In this document: piece after piece, positions 1 to 9,618 of the stretch
Position numbering within the stretch: the first letter of the stretch is position 1
How the letters are laid out: every line of letters begins with the position of its first letter
Origin: Candidatus Dormiibacter spiritus
GTDB lineage: Bacteria; Chloroflexota; Dormibacteria; Dormibacterales; Dormibacteraceae
Length of the DNA stretch: 64,000 nt
Direction: 5' to 3'
NCBI GenBank assembly: GCA_003244185.1
Contig: QHBT01000009.1
Span: 47,301 to 111,300, forward strand
Position numbers and translations under genes: made by a program
Notes under the pieces: generated by a model
The model's input: the letters and a program-made list of their open reading frames with translations, nothing else
Databases searched by the model: none
What the model was told of the DNA's origin: nothing

Positions 1-732
1 GTGCAGCGAGCGGGGACGGGACTGGCGATCTTGAGCCTCGCAGCCACTGTCGCCACCTTGGCGAATGACGCGCAGCGCCAATTTCAGCTCGTCGCCAGCC
101 CGCTTGGGACGCCCGTCCTGCAGAGCGCCGTGGTCCCGAGTAATCCGCTCCCCGGTTGGAGCATCAGGAAGACCGACTCCTATGCCTGGGCACCTGTTTA
201 TCTCGGTACGGGCGGAACCTGGGACCGCTACCGATACTCCTCCCAACCCTCCCAAAATTCAGCCCCATCGGGGCTGGGCCTCTATGGTCCAGTCACACTC
301 GATTTATTCACCACTGCAGATGGCAGCGCGCTCGCCAAGTACAGCCTGGAAGACAGCTACCGCCTGCACAGCTACCGACTGAAGACGGCGCATGTGATCG
401 ACTTGGGCGGCGGCGTGGTCGCCAAATCCGTTGTGTATCAACAGCAATCCACGGGCGCGACCTGGGCTGGAGTTGATTGGGAGTGGCCTGTGCGAACTGC
501 TGCCGGCCTGGCCTATCAGCGGGTGGTCCTCAACGTAAGAAACAGAACTGACGCGGAATGGCGGCTGGCGCCGCCCTCAACTGCTCGGCTCCAGCCGCTG
601 CGGTTCACCGCCCTGCAGCTCTTTGGCGGCGCCAGGACAGCAGCCGCGAGCGACGCGAACAGCCAGGCGGGTGATGCCCTTGCCGAGTTCGCCACGCAGG
701 TGGCGCAGGCGAGTCTGGGGAGCTCACGGTGA
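1..732 (+). CDS. EpsI-like exosortase-associated protein, 5' partial
   Basis: The reading frame is open from the first base of the window, so the true start and probably an upstream domain are missing. The visible 243 residues have a hydrophobic stretch near the beginning and then a soluble region with TWDRYRY, a central LGGGVVAKSVVY and VDWEWPV followed by a valine-rich strand. This pattern resembles the EpsI-type domain that accompanies, or is fused to, exosortases in exopolysaccharide loci; the match is by pattern memory only. It overlaps the downstream glycosyltransferase by 4 bp (GTGA), so it belongs to the same transcript. The alternative is an unrelated secreted protein of unknown role. 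Confidence 0.5.
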   Translation: MQRAGTGLAILSLAATVATLANDAQRQFQLVASPLGTPVLQSAVVPSNPLPGWSIRKTDSYAWAPVYLGTGGTWDRYRYSSQPSQNSAPSGLGLYGPVTLDLFTTADGSALAKYSLEDSYRLHSYRLKTAHVIDLGGGVVAKSVVYQQQSTGATWAGVDWEWPVRTAAGLAYQRVVLNVRNRTDAEWRLAPPSTARLQPLRFTALQLFGGARTAAASDANSQAGDALAEFATQVAQASLGSSR

Positions 733-2330
733 GTCAAGCCCAGCGCCGCGTCAAGCCGCTCTCGCTTCACTTGATCGACCGCCCGGGCCAGCAAGCAGCG
801 CAGTCCGCCAGGCCGATCGCGCCGCGGAGAGTCAGAGCGCCGCATCAAAGCCTTGGCGTGAGCGGGAAGCGCAGCCGGCGTCCGGCTGAACTCCGCACCC
901 AGGCCGCCCGGCTCGACACAAGTGTGAACGGACTCAGTCGGGCCCTTCCTGAGATGTCCGCGAGACGGACGCTGACCAGCGATCAGCGTGTGCTGCTCGT
1001 CGGCGCCACTGTCGCGCTCATCCTGGGATTGGCCGGGTTTCCGACGGCTGTAGTGGTGGGGCTCAACGCCTTGGGCACCGCTATGTACGTGCTCGTCTTC
1101 ATCTACGGCATCGTTTGGTTTCGAAGAATGGTCAGCCGGCCGGCACTCGTCACTGTCACAGACGAGGAAGCACGCGCCGTACCTGACAGGAGACTGCCAA
1201 CGTACACGGTGATGGTCGCCGCGTACCGGGAGGCGAACGTGATCGGCGAGACCATCCACGCCCTGGAGGCCCTGGAGTACCCGGCGGATCGCCTCGAGCT
1301 GCGGCTCCTGCTGGAAGCTGACGATCACGAGACAATCGCCGCCGCTCGGGCGACGCCGCACGGCTCGAACCTTGAGATAGTTGAGATCCCCAGTGGTGGG
1401 CCGCGAACGAAGCCCAAAGCCTGCAATTACGGCCTCCAGCTCACGAAGGGCAAGCTGGTCACCATCTACGACGCCGAGGATCGGCCTGAGCCTCTTCAGT
1501 TACGCCGCGCGGCTGTCGCCTTTCGCCGACTCGGCTCGCAGGTGAGTTGTCTCCAAGCCAGGCTCCACTACCACAACACCGGCGACAACCTCCTGACCCG
1601 TCTGTTCGCGGCCGAGTACCTCACCTGGTTCGACGCCATGCTGCCAGCCTTGGCTGCTATGGGTGGTCCGGTCCCGCTGGGCGGCACCTCGATGCACATC
1701 AGGCGAACCGCACTCGAGGCGGTCGGGGCCTGGGATCCCCACAACGTGACCGAGGACGCCGACCTGGGAGTGCGCCTGTACCGCCTGGGCCACAAGACGG
1801 AAGTGCTTGACTCAGTCACTTCCGAGGAGGCCAACAGCGACTTCATCAACTGGATCAAGCAGAGGTCGCGCTGGTACAAGGGCTACCTGCAGACCTGGTT
1901 GGTCCACATGCGCCAGCCCGTCCGGCTCTGGCGAGAGCTGGGTCCCCGGGCCTTCCTGAGCTTCAACGTTACTGTCGGAACGACGCCCCTGCTAGCGGCC
2001 CTGAACCCAGTCTTCTGGCTGCTGACAGCGCTCTGGTTCCTCGGCAAGCCGGAGTTCGTGCAAACCCTCTTCCCAGCGTGGCTCTACTATCCGGCGTTGG
2101 CCTGCCTGGTAGCCGGCAACTTCCTGGCGTTTTACAGGACTGTGGTGGGCATCTGGATCGCCGGTAGGCCTGATCTTCTGTGGGTGGTACTGCTCTCGCC
2201 CATCTACTGGCTGATGATGTCGATCGGAGCGATCCGAGCGATAGCCCAGCTCGTCGTGAAACCGTCGCATTGGGAAAAGACTGTGCACGGGCTCGATCGG
2301 CTGCGCAAGCCGGAGCTCCAATATGGCTGA
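729..2330 (+). CDS. Cellulose-synthase-like family 2 glycosyltransferase
   Basis: Processive GT2 enzyme predicted to polymerise a sugar nucleotide into a surface polysaccharide at the membrane. After a basic N-terminal extension of about 85 residues come two membrane segments (about 87-132), then the GT-A domain with VMVAAYREAN (161-170), the DxD-like DAED (248-251), the TED acid motif (341-343) and the QRSRW acceptor motif (378-382), all hallmarks of cellulose/hyaluronan synthase-type enzymes. Several C-terminal membrane helices follow (about 405-515). There is no PilZ domain. The GTG start overlaps the upstream stop by 4 bp; an internal ATG at 954 would remove most of the odd extension and is a real alternative. 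It overlaps the next gene by 8 bp. Confidence 0.85.
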   Translation: MSQAQRRVKPLSLHLIDRPGQQAAQSARPIAPRRVRAPHQSLGVSGKRSRRPAELRTQAARLDTSVNGLSRALPEMSARRTLTSDQRVLLVGATVALILGLAGFPTAVVVGLNALGTAMYVLVFIYGIVWFRRMVSRPALVTVTDEEARAVPDRRLPTYTVMVAAYREANVIGETIHALEALEYPADRLELRLLLEADDHETIAAARATPHGSNLEIVEIPSGGPRTKPKACNYGLQLTKGKLVTIYDAEDRPEPLQLRRAAVAFRRLGSQVSCLQARLHYHNTGDNLLTRLFAAEYLTWFDAMLPALAAMGGPVPLGGTSMHIRRTALEAVGAWDPHNVTEDADLGVRLYRLGHKTEVLDSVTSEEANSDFINWIKQRSRWYKGYLQTWLVHMRQPVRLWRELGPRAFLSFNVTVGTTPLLAALNPVFWLLTALWFLGKPEFVQTLFPAWLYYPALACLVAGNFLAFYRTVVGIWIAGRPDLLWVVLLSPIYWLMMSIGAIRAIAQLVVKPSHWEKTVHGLDRLRKPELQYG

Positions 2331-4197
2331 GCTGCGCGCGAGGCAGCGGTCAAGGCGCGGCGGACAAGCTGTAGCAATGCCACTCAAGTCGGCACCAAGT
2401 GTTCAGCGAAAACTGGCGTCTGGGCGCGCCAGTGGGCGGTTCGGGGAAGCCGACCTCGTGTTCGCGGTGGCCTTTGCCGGATACCTGGCCGCGGCTGCGT
2501 ATCTAGCTCTGAATCAGCATCTGCTGGCCAACGACGCCTACTCGCGCATTGCCAGCGCCCAGCGGATGCTCTTCGGCCACGACCCGCATCTGGCAGCGAT
2601 TGGCTTCGTCTGGAGCCCGCTGCCGGTGCTGGCGCTTCTGCCCCTAGTGCCATTCAAGTGGATCTGGCCCGCGATGACCACCTACAACTTCGCCGGCAGC
2701 CTGGTTTCGGCCATCTGCATGGCCGGAGCCGTTCGGGAGATGGCGCTGTTTCTGGCCGACATGGGGCTGGACCGGTTGAGGCGGAGTGCCATTGCAATCG
2801 CTTTCGCCATCCACCCCTTGGTCCTCGTCTATGCCGCCAACGGGATGAGCGAGGCGATGTTCCTTCTGTTTCTGCTCATGGGTACGAGGCGGATAGCTGG
2901 CTTTTTGCGAAGCGGGGAGCTGCATTGGGGGATGAGCGCAGGGCTGGCGCTGGCCGCGGCCTACCTGACCCGATACGAGGGTCTGCTGGCCGGCGCGGCC
3001 GCTGTCGCAGTGGTCGCAGGAGCGGCCTACAGGACCGCCCCCGGCACCACCCGTGAGCGGCTGGACAAGGCGCTCAGCACCGCCGCCGTGGTTGGTGCGC
3101 CTGTGGTCGCTGCGTTCCTGGTCTGGCTGGTGGTCAGCTGGGTGATCACTGGTAACGCCCTGGAGCAGTTCTCTTCCGCATACGGAACCAGTTCCCAGCT
3201 GGCGGCCAAGACCGCCGCCCCAAACGTGCCTGGAGGCTGGGCCGCCTACGCGATGAACCAGATCTTTGTGCTCGAGCCGTTCATCGCGATCCTGATCGCG
3301 GGCGCGGCGCTGCGGGCGTGGCGGAAGGGCCTGACGCCCGACATCGCTGCAGTGCTCCTCATCCTGGGCCCCGTGCTCGGCTTCATGTTCCTGTCCAACG
3401 CCGCGAGCACCATCGATCACGAGCTGCGCTACATGATTGTGACGGTGCCGCTGGCGGTGCTGACGACGGGCACGCTGCTCGCGCCAGCTCGCGTCACCGG
3501 TCGGCCGGTTGATGGCTGGACCGGCCCTCGGCTGCCCTGGCCGGGCCGGGTGCGCGCCGGCGCACGGATCCTGCATCGCCCGGTCAATGGCGCAGCCAGA
3601 GCCATGCTTGCACGAGCCGCCGAGCTCCCCTCGCTCGCACTCCTGCGGGCGAGTGTGCGGGGTGGGCGCCGGCGGGCGGGTCAGCTCGCCCCGTTGGCAG
3701 CGGTGCTCGCGATCGCTGTGGCTCTGCCTGTGTCGATCTCCGGGATCACCAGCTCGCGCCTCAACTATTTTGACGCCCCGCAGATACGCGCCATCTATGC
3801 GCCCCAGGGCGCTGCCGAAAGGCAAGCAGTGCAGCGTTACGTAACCGAGCGAAAGATCGCGGCCGACCTTGACGCCAAAGGCCTGCGGCCGGGCTCCGTG
3901 CTGCTGGACGACTTCCTCGGCTTTCCGATCCCGATCAACTCGAGCAACCCAAAGCAGTTCGTGATCACGTCTGATCGTGACTTCAAAGCCGTGCTCTCTG
4001 ATCCCGCAGCGTCTGGAATCCAGTACGTGTTGGTGCCCAGTCCGACCGACCTGGGCCGGCTCGACGCTGTCAACCGCCAATATCCGACCCTCTACGCCGG
4101 TGGCATGGCCAACGCGCATCTGGTACGCGAATACCCGGATCTCGGCGGCTTCAGCACCTGGCGGCTCTACCACCTGGACCCGGAGGCGCAGCCATGA
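2323..4197 (+). CDS. GT-C type polytopic membrane glycosyltransferase
   Basis: A 624-aa membrane protein with about ten hydrophobic helices. An early extracytoplasmic loop carries an acidic motif (LLANDAYSR) followed by WSPLP, the layout of GT-C enzymes such as PMT/GT39 or ArnT relatives, which transfer a sugar from a lipid carrier. The C-terminal ~130 residues form a soluble outer domain. Position inside the glycan cluster, overlapping the GT2 gene by 8 bp and the next gene by 4 bp, supports a role in decorating or exporting the polymer. Donor and acceptor cannot be told from the sequence. A basic, low-complexity insert lies near residues 395-455. Confidence 0.7.
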   Translation: MAELRARQRSRRGGQAVAMPLKSAPSVQRKLASGRASGRFGEADLVFAVAFAGYLAAAAYLALNQHLLANDAYSRIASAQRMLFGHDPHLAAIGFVWSPLPVLALLPLVPFKWIWPAMTTYNFAGSLVSAICMAGAVREMALFLADMGLDRLRRSAIAIAFAIHPLVLVYAANGMSEAMFLLFLLMGTRRIAGFLRSGELHWGMSAGLALAAAYLTRYEGLLAGAAAVAVVAGAAYRTAPGTTRERLDKALSTAAVVGAPVVAAFLVWLVVSWVITGNALEQFSSAYGTSSQLAAKTAAPNVPGGWAAYAMNQIFVLEPFIAILIAGAALRAWRKGLTPDIAAVLLILGPVLGFMFLSNAASTIDHELRYMIVTVPLAVLTTGTLLAPARVTGRPVDGWTGPRLPWPGRVRAGARILHRPVNGAARAMLARAAELPSLALLRASVRGGRRRAGQLAPLAAVLAIAVALPVSISGITSSRLNYFDAPQIRAIYAPQGAAERQAVQRYVTERKIAADLDAKGLRPGSVLLDDFLGFPIPINSSNPKQFVITSDRDFKAVLSDPAASGIQYVLVPSPTDLGRLDAVNRQYPTLYAGGMANAHLVREYPDLGGFSTWRLYHLDPEAQP

Positions 4198-7100
4198 CAC
4201 CGACTCATCGACGAACCTTGACGCTGCCCTCCGCTGTGCTGTCGGCGCTTGTGCTCCTTCTGTTAACCGCGGGTTCAGTCAGCGCCCAGGGGTCGCCAGC
4301 CACTTCGCCTACTCCGGCGCCCAGTGCAGGTCCTCAGGCGTCGGCAACCCCATCTGCTTCGCCGAGACCACAAGCGTCGCCCAGCCCCCAGGCCGCGCCG
4401 ACGCCCCCCGCGTCGCAGCCGATCCAAAGCCCTAAACCGACGCAACCCACTCGGCCGGCGCAGCCCACCAAACCCGCGCCTGCGGCGGCGGCCCCCGGCC
4501 AAGTCGACGACTGGCCCACCTACCTGCACGACCCCCAGCGCACGGGAGCAAGCGCCGAGACGACCCTCGGTCCCGGCAACGTTGCCCAGCTCGGCAGGTC
4601 GTGGGCGCTGAAGACCGGCGGCCCGATCGCCGCCTCGGCCACCATCGTGGCCGGCACGGCCTATGTCGGTTCCTGGGATGGGTTCGAGTACGCGGTTGAC
4701 GCGGCCACCGGCGCCATCAAGTGGAAGGCCTTTCTGGGCACGACCACTGGTGGGGCCGGCTGCTTCCCCAGGACGGCGGGCGTCTCATCCGCACCGACGG
4801 TTCTGAACGGCGTCGTTTATCTCGGTGGCGGGGACTCCAACTGGTACGCCCTGGACGCGAATACCGGCGCGGTGCTGTGGACAGTGCCCACCGGCGACAA
4901 CAGTGCGGCGGGGGGCCACTACAACTGGGCGAGCCCATTGCTGTACAACGGCTACGCGTATGTAGGCATCTCCAGCCTGGGCGATTGCCCGCTCGTACAG
5001 GGCCAGCTGCTGCAAGTCAACCTCACCACTCACCAAGTGGTCAACACCTTCAACGCCGCGCCCCCTGGTCAGACCGGCGGCGGCATCTGGACCACACCAG
5101 TAGTCGATCCTGCGACCAACACCATCTTCGTCACCACAGGTACCACCAGCGGTTTCAACGAACCGCTGGCGCAGGCAATGGTTTCCCTGGACGCGACGAG
5201 CCTCGCCGTCAAGGGTTACTGGACGGTCCCACCGGCGCAGACCGGGGTGGACTCGGACTGGGGCACCAGCCCGATCCTGTTCGCGGACGCTGCCGGCCAC
5301 CCGCTGGTTGCGGGGATCAACAAGGGGGGCTGGGCCTATGGCTTCAACCGCAACAACATTTCGGCTGGACCGGTGTGGCAGCAACAGATCGCCAAGGGTG
5401 GCACCTGCTCTCCATGTGGCGATGCGAGTGTCTCCTCTGGAGCGTTCGGTAACGGGCTGCTCTATTTCGCCGGTGGCAACACCACCATCAACGGAGTGGG
5501 TACACCCGGGTTCGTGCGCGCACTCGACCCGGCGACTGGTCGATTCGTCTGGGAGCACCCCACGGCTGCGCCGGTAGTCCCTGCGCTTGCTTACGCGAAC
5601 GGAATGGTGATCGCGGGCGCCGGCGCCACCCTCGAGGTGCTGGACGCGGCCTCGGGCACCCGGCTCTACAGCTACACGACGGGCGCGGTTATCTACGGTT
5701 CGCCCAGCGTGTCCACCGGCAGGATCTTCCTAGGCTCAACCGACGGCAACGAATATGCCTTCGGCCTGACTGCGGTGAATCCCCCGCCCCCCGATCCCAA
5801 CTGCTCGCCGGGATGGACCTGCCAGGACATCGGGGCGCCGCTGCCGGCGGGCTCAGAGGCCGTCCAAGGAGGCAACTGGGCCATCCAGGCGGGCGGTGCT
5901 GGCGTGCGGGGCACTGCCGACCAGTTCCGCATGATGAACCGGGCAGTTGTCGGAGATGCCCAGATAACCGCCCGGCTGACGGCTCAGCAGGCGACCAACC
6001 CGACAGCCCAGGCGGGATTGATGATTCGCCAGAGTAACGACGCTGGCTCCCCCTACTACGCCGTGTTCAGGACTCCAGGAACCGGTGTTACTGTCCAATA
6101 CCGCACCCAGTTCGGCGGCGTCACTACCACTGTCCAGAGCCCGGCTAAGGGCCTGCCCGTTTACCTGGAGGTGCAGCGACGTGGGGACCACTTCCAGGCG
6201 GCGACCGCAGCGGATGGCATCAACTACACACTGATCCCTGGCACTGACGCGACAGTGGTCCTGCCGGCCGCGGCCCTGGTGGGGCTCGCCGCCACCTCAG
6301 CTGTCAACGGCACCTCAGGAGCGGTCCGCTTCACGGGTGTGGCAGTCGGTACTCCGGGCGCGGCGCCGGTCGCGCCACCGCCGGCGAGCGCCTGCCCTGC
6401 CGGCTGGAGCTGCCGAGATGTAGGCAATCCACGCCTCGTCGGGGATCAAACCCTGGCCGGGGGCGTCTGGACAGTGAAGGGCGCCGGCAACGACATCTCC
6501 TACTACTCCGACCAGTTCCATTACGTCTGGCAGCCGGTGGCGGGTGACACTACTGTGACGGCCCGTGTCGCTACCCAGACCAATACCAGCCCGGGGGCCA
6601 AGGCAGGCATCATGCTGCGCCAGAGCACCGATCCGGGCTCGCCCTTCTATGGGGTGTTCGTGACTCCCGGCGCCGGCATTCAAGTCCTGTATCGCGCAAC
6701 GCAGGGCCTGCGGATCCTGCCGCCGGCGGCCACCGTGCCGGGCACGGTCCCAGCCTACTTCCAGGTTCAGCGATCAGGCAATGTGTTCAGCACCTTCACT
6801 TCCGCTGACGGAGTGAACTGGACCTACCTGCTGGACAGCGCACGGACCGTGTATGGCGGAGCCGGCTTGGCCGGGCTCGCGGTCACCTCGCAGAACGGGG
6901 GCAAGCTGGGCACCGCAACCTTCACCCAAGTCCGCGTGACCCCCAACGCCCCGCCGCCGCCGACCGCCTGTCTCGCCGGATGGTCGTGCGCAGACATCGG
7001 CTATCCGACCCCTGCCGGCGAGCAGTTCTTCAGCAACGGCGTCTGGACGGTTGGGGCGGGCGGCACTGACATCTGGGGACCTTACGACTCCTTCCACTAC

Positions 7101-8672
7101 GTCTGGCAGACGCTGGCGGGTGACGGCAGTTTCAGCGCTCGGGTGGCAACGCAGACGAACACTGATCCCTCCGCCAAGGCGGGTGTCATGCTGCGCCAGT
7201 CCGCCGATCCCGGAGCCCCTTTCTTTGCTGCGCTGGCCACGCCAGGAAACGGCATAGTGATCCAGTACCGCACGACCCAGGGCAGCAACGCAGTCCAGGC
7301 TAACATGATGCCCGGTGCGGTTCCGGCCTACCTTGAAGTGGCCAGGTCCGGAAACATCTTCTCGGCCTACACCTCGCCGGACGGAGCCACTTGGACCCCT
7401 GTTGCAGGATCCAGCGTGGCGCTCTTCGGTGGACCGGCTTTGGCCGGCATGGCGGCCACGTCGCACAACACCGCGAACGTCAGTTCGGTCACTTTCGACC
7501 ACGTAGTCCTCAGCCTGACCGCTCCTCCGCCGGCGTGGAGCTGTTTCGCCGTCTGGAGCTGTCAGGACATCGGACAACCATCACCGGCCGGGGGCCAGAC
7601 GCTCAACAACGGAACCTGGCAGATCCAGGGAGGTGGTTCGGACATCTTCCAGACTTCAGACCAGTTCCACTTCGTCTGGCAGACGGTGGCGGGCGACGGC
7701 ACGGTGAGCGCGCACATCACCGCCCAGACCAACTCCGATCCGTGGGCGAAGGCCGGCGTAATGCTCAGACAGAGCGCTGATCCTGCCGCAGCCTACTATT
7801 TCGCGCTCGTCACGCCAAGCAACGGTATCCAGATCCAGTACAGGCCGAGCCAGGGGGCGGCAGCCGCCGAACTTACGGGCTTTCCGGCAACTGTCCCCGC
7901 CTATCTTCGTGTCGCTCGCTCAGGCTCTGTCCTCTGCGCCTATTCCTCAGCTGACGGGGCCACCTGGAGTTACATACGGGGATCCTGCATAGTCCTGGCG
8001 GGAATCAGCGGCCCGGTCTACGGCGGCCTAGCCGTGACCTCGCACAACGCTCTTGCTCTCAGCACAGTGACCATGGACAGCGTCGCCATCACTGCGACCG
8101 CCCCACCCCCTCCAGTCTTCTGCCCGGCGAACTGGAACTGCGCCGACATCGGAAACCCTGGGCTGCCGGGTGATCAAGCGCTGAACAACGGCGCCTGGAC
8201 CGTCGACGGAGGTGGCAGCGACATCTGGGGCAACGCTGACCAATTCCACTACGTCTGGCAGCAGCTGCCGGGAGATGGGAGCGTCAGCGGCCGCGTGGTG
8301 TCGCAGGGCAACAGCGATCCCTGGGCCAAGGGCGGCTTGATGATCCGGCAGAGCACCGACCCCGCCTCGCCTTACTACGCGGTCTTCGTAACGCCGGGTC
8401 ACGGCGTAGTAGTGCAATACCGCGCCACTCAGGGCGGAGCCTCGGCGGCGGCCGGCCCGGTGGCCGGAGCCCCGCCCGCCTATGTACGGGTGACAGTCGC
8501 GGCCGGCAGCTTCACCGCTTACACCTCGGCTGATGGGGTCACCTGGACTGCGATCCCGGGCTCAACCGTGGCTCTCGGTATGACTGCTCCATCGTTGGCG
8601 GGCATGGCAGTGACTGCCCACAACGGCGGGGCCATCTCTCAGGTTGTCATTGACACAGTCAGCGTGGGGTAG
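4194..8672 (+). CDS. Secreted PQQ-type beta-propeller with five lectin-like repeats
   Basis: 1492 aa. It has a clear signal peptide (to about residue 31, ending VSAQG), then a Pro/Ala/Thr/Ser-rich linker (about 32-100), then a PQQ-like (BamB/alcohol-dehydrogenase type) beta-propeller (about 103-525) with repeated blades of the form ALDANTGAVLW. The rest is five tandem domains of about 192 residues with a DUF1349/concanavalin-like pattern: each begins with C-x3-W-x-C-x-DIG and contains DQFHYVWQ, KAGVMLRQS and SPYYAV. No LPXTG motif or C-terminal membrane helix is present, so it is probably released or held non-covalently. It starts in an ATGA overlap with the membrane glycosyltransferase and is the last gene of the operon. 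A carbohydrate-binding matrix or adhesion role is inferred. Confidence 0.8.
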   Translation: MTPTHRRTLTLPSAVLSALVLLLLTAGSVSAQGSPATSPTPAPSAGPQASATPSASPRPQASPSPQAAPTPPASQPIQSPKPTQPTRPAQPTKPAPAAAAPGQVDDWPTYLHDPQRTGASAETTLGPGNVAQLGRSWALKTGGPIAASATIVAGTAYVGSWDGFEYAVDAATGAIKWKAFLGTTTGGAGCFPRTAGVSSAPTVLNGVVYLGGGDSNWYALDANTGAVLWTVPTGDNSAAGGHYNWASPLLYNGYAYVGISSLGDCPLVQGQLLQVNLTTHQVVNTFNAAPPGQTGGGIWTTPVVDPATNTIFVTTGTTSGFNEPLAQAMVSLDATSLAVKGYWTVPPAQTGVDSDWGTSPILFADAAGHPLVAGINKGGWAYGFNRNNISAGPVWQQQIAKGGTCSPCGDASVSSGAFGNGLLYFAGGNTTINGVGTPGFVRALDPATGRFVWEHPTAAPVVPALAYANGMVIAGAGATLEVLDAASGTRLYSYTTGAVIYGSPSVSTGRIFLGSTDGNEYAFGLTAVNPPPPDPNCSPGWTCQDIGAPLPAGSEAVQGGNWAIQAGGAGVRGTADQFRMMNRAVVGDAQITARLTAQQATNPTAQAGLMIRQSNDAGSPYYAVFRTPGTGVTVQYRTQFGGVTTTVQSPAKGLPVYLEVQRRGDHFQAATAADGINYTLIPGTDATVVLPAAALVGLAATSAVNGTSGAVRFTGVAVGTPGAAPVAPPPASACPAGWSCRDVGNPRLVGDQTLAGGVWTVKGAGNDISYYSDQFHYVWQPVAGDTTVTARVATQTNTSPGAKAGIMLRQSTDPGSPFYGVFVTPGAGIQVLYRATQGLRILPPAATVPGTVPAYFQVQRSGNVFSTFTSADGVNWTYLLDSARTVYGGAGLAGLAVTSQNGGKLGTATFTQVRVTPNAPPPPTACLAGWSCADIGYPTPAGEQFFSNGVWTVGAGGTDIWGPYDSFHYVWQTLAGDGSFSARVATQTNTDPSAKAGVMLRQSADPGAPFFAALATPGNGIVIQYRTTQGSNAVQANMMPGAVPAYLEVARSGNIFSAYTSPDGATWTPVAGSSVALFGGPALAGMAATSHNTANVSSVTFDHVVLSLTAPPPAWSCFAVWSCQDIGQPSPAGGQTLNNGTWQIQGGGSDIFQTSDQFHFVWQTVAGDGTVSAHITAQTNSDPWAKAGVMLRQSADPAAAYYFALVTPSNGIQIQYRPSQGAAAAELTGFPATVPAYLRVARSGSVLCAYSSADGATWSYIRGSCIVLAGISGPVYGGLAVTSHNALALSTVTMDSVAITATAPPPPVFCPANWNCADIGNPGLPGDQALNNGAWTVDGGGSDIWGNADQFHYVWQQLPGDGSVSGRVVSQGNSDPWAKGGLMIRQSTDPASPYYAVFVTPGHGVVVQYRATQGGASAAAGPVAGAPPAYVRVTVAAGSFTAYTSADGVTWTAIPGSTVALGMTAPSLAGMAVTAHNGGAISQVVIDTVSVG
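5802..8672 (+). repeat. Five tandem ~580-bp coding repeats
   Basis: Repeat units start at the first cysteine codon of each domain: 5802, 6393, 6969, 7542 and 8121, giving periods of 591, 576, 573 and 579 bp, all multiples of three. Units 2-5 are closest to each other; unit 1 is the most diverged, lacking FHYVWQ and carrying FRMMNR in its place. Proline-rich linkers (PPPP-type) separate the units. Confidence 0.85.
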
Positions 8673-8677
8673 GTGAG

Positions 8678-8699
8678 CCAGCGCGCCTCAGCGCGCTGG
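8678..8699. terminator. Perfect 8-bp hairpin between convergent operons
   Basis: CCAGCGCG at 8678-8685 pairs exactly with CGCGCTGG at 8692-8699 around a 6-nt loop, 6 nt after the stop of the repeat protein. There is no T-run, so it is at best a weak intrinsic terminator. The rest of the 194-bp gap to the sortase stop shows nothing I recognise. Confidence 0.45.
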
Positions 8700-8866
8700 G
8701 CTCGGGCCGGCTGGGATTCGCGGCAGCGCCGCCTCCGCCTTTGGGTGGTCTCGCAGCTTGGGTCCGCTTGAGGGGGCTGGACTGGTTCGGCGGCACAAAA
8801 GCTGCGCCCACACAACTGATCCTCGGCACCTCGGTCAGCGTGGCCTAGCACGCCCTACTTCTTAAA

Positions 8867-9598
8867 TCAATCTGCAGCCGCGCCGTGGCTCCCCATTCGT
8901 CTCGCCGCTGGGATCTCCGCGGGGGTCGGCCGCGCGTCGGCAGCGGCGAAGACAACCAAGTTGGAGCCGTAGCGCCTCGCCCCCCAGTCCCAGGTGCCGC
9001 CACAGGTAATCAGGCGCAGCTCGGGACCAGGGAGCGCCCCGTACACATCGCTGACCGGAAAACGGTCCCTCGGGAAGCTCTCCACTCTTGACACGTGGAA
9101 GCCAACTGCCACGCCGTCCTGGCGCACAACTGTCATCGGATCGCCAGGGTGAAGCTTGGCCAGGTTCCAGAACACGCCCGGTCCGGTGAAGGAGTCGAGG
9201 TGACCCAGGATCACCGCCGGACCTTGCTCGCCTGGGGCCGGGCCCCCCGCATACCACGCAGCCTGGCCGTAGTCGCTCGGCACCTGAATGGTGCCGTCGG
9301 GCTCTAGCCCAACCCGGCCGAGGCTGGAGGAGACGCCGATGCTGGCGATCTCGATCCGCAGAGGCTGCGCGGCGACAGGCCGCTCGGGCGAGTCCTGCGC
9401 AGGCACGGCGCCGCCGCCTTCGAGCGGAGCCCGCACTGTCGGCGTTGCCAGCTGCATGCCCCCCGGGGCTGCAGCCAGAGCCGGCAGCCGGGCGGAACCC
9501 GGAGCCGGTGCCGCTCCTGCTCCGTGGGTACGGAGCACTGCCCGGCCTCCAGGAAAGCAGGCGTACGCGACCAGGGCCGCAGCCGCGACCGCCAGCAC
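8867..9598 (-). CDS. Class F sortase
   Basis: Membrane-anchored cysteine transpeptidase that joins surface proteins to the cell wall or to each other. One N-terminal hydrophobic segment (about 1-20) and an Ala/Pro-rich spacer precede the sortase barrel. The catalytic residues are visible: His133 in ILGHLDS, Cys199 in LITCGG and an Arg at about 209-210 in ARRYGSN. Length (243 aa) fits class F sortases of Actinobacteria and Chloroflexota. It is the last gene of an operon with the DUF4397 protein, 20 bp upstream. No classical LPXTG substrate is encoded nearby. Family assignment is firm; class F rather than E is likely. Confidence 0.85.
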   Translation of the reverse strand: MLAVAAAALVAYACFPGGRAVLRTHGAGAAPAPGSARLPALAAAPGGMQLATPTVRAPLEGGGAVPAQDSPERPVAAQPLRIEIASIGVSSSLGRVGLEPDGTIQVPSDYGQAAWYAGGPAPGEQGPAVILGHLDSFTGPGVFWNLAKLHPGDPMTVVRQDGVAVGFHVSRVESFPRDRFPVSDVYGALPGPELRLITCGGTWDWGARRYGSNLVVFAAADARPTPAEIPAARRMGSHGAAAD

Positions 9599-9618
9599 TA
9601 CCTTGCCCGGCCGGTCCT

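Noticed and set aside
516..1361. 281-codon frame on the minus strand opposite the first two genes
   Set aside because: It is a codon-bias shadow of the EpsI-like and GT2 genes, both of which have recognisable domains; the minus frame is Arg/His-rich with no family pattern.
2644..4200. 518-codon minus-strand frame opposite the GT-C gene
   Set aside because: Low-complexity Arg/Gln/His-rich sequence typical of antisense frames in GC-rich DNA.
5802..8672. CRISPR or direct DNA repeats
   Set aside because: The ~580-bp periodicity is a protein domain repeat with diverged DNA, not a short exact repeat array.
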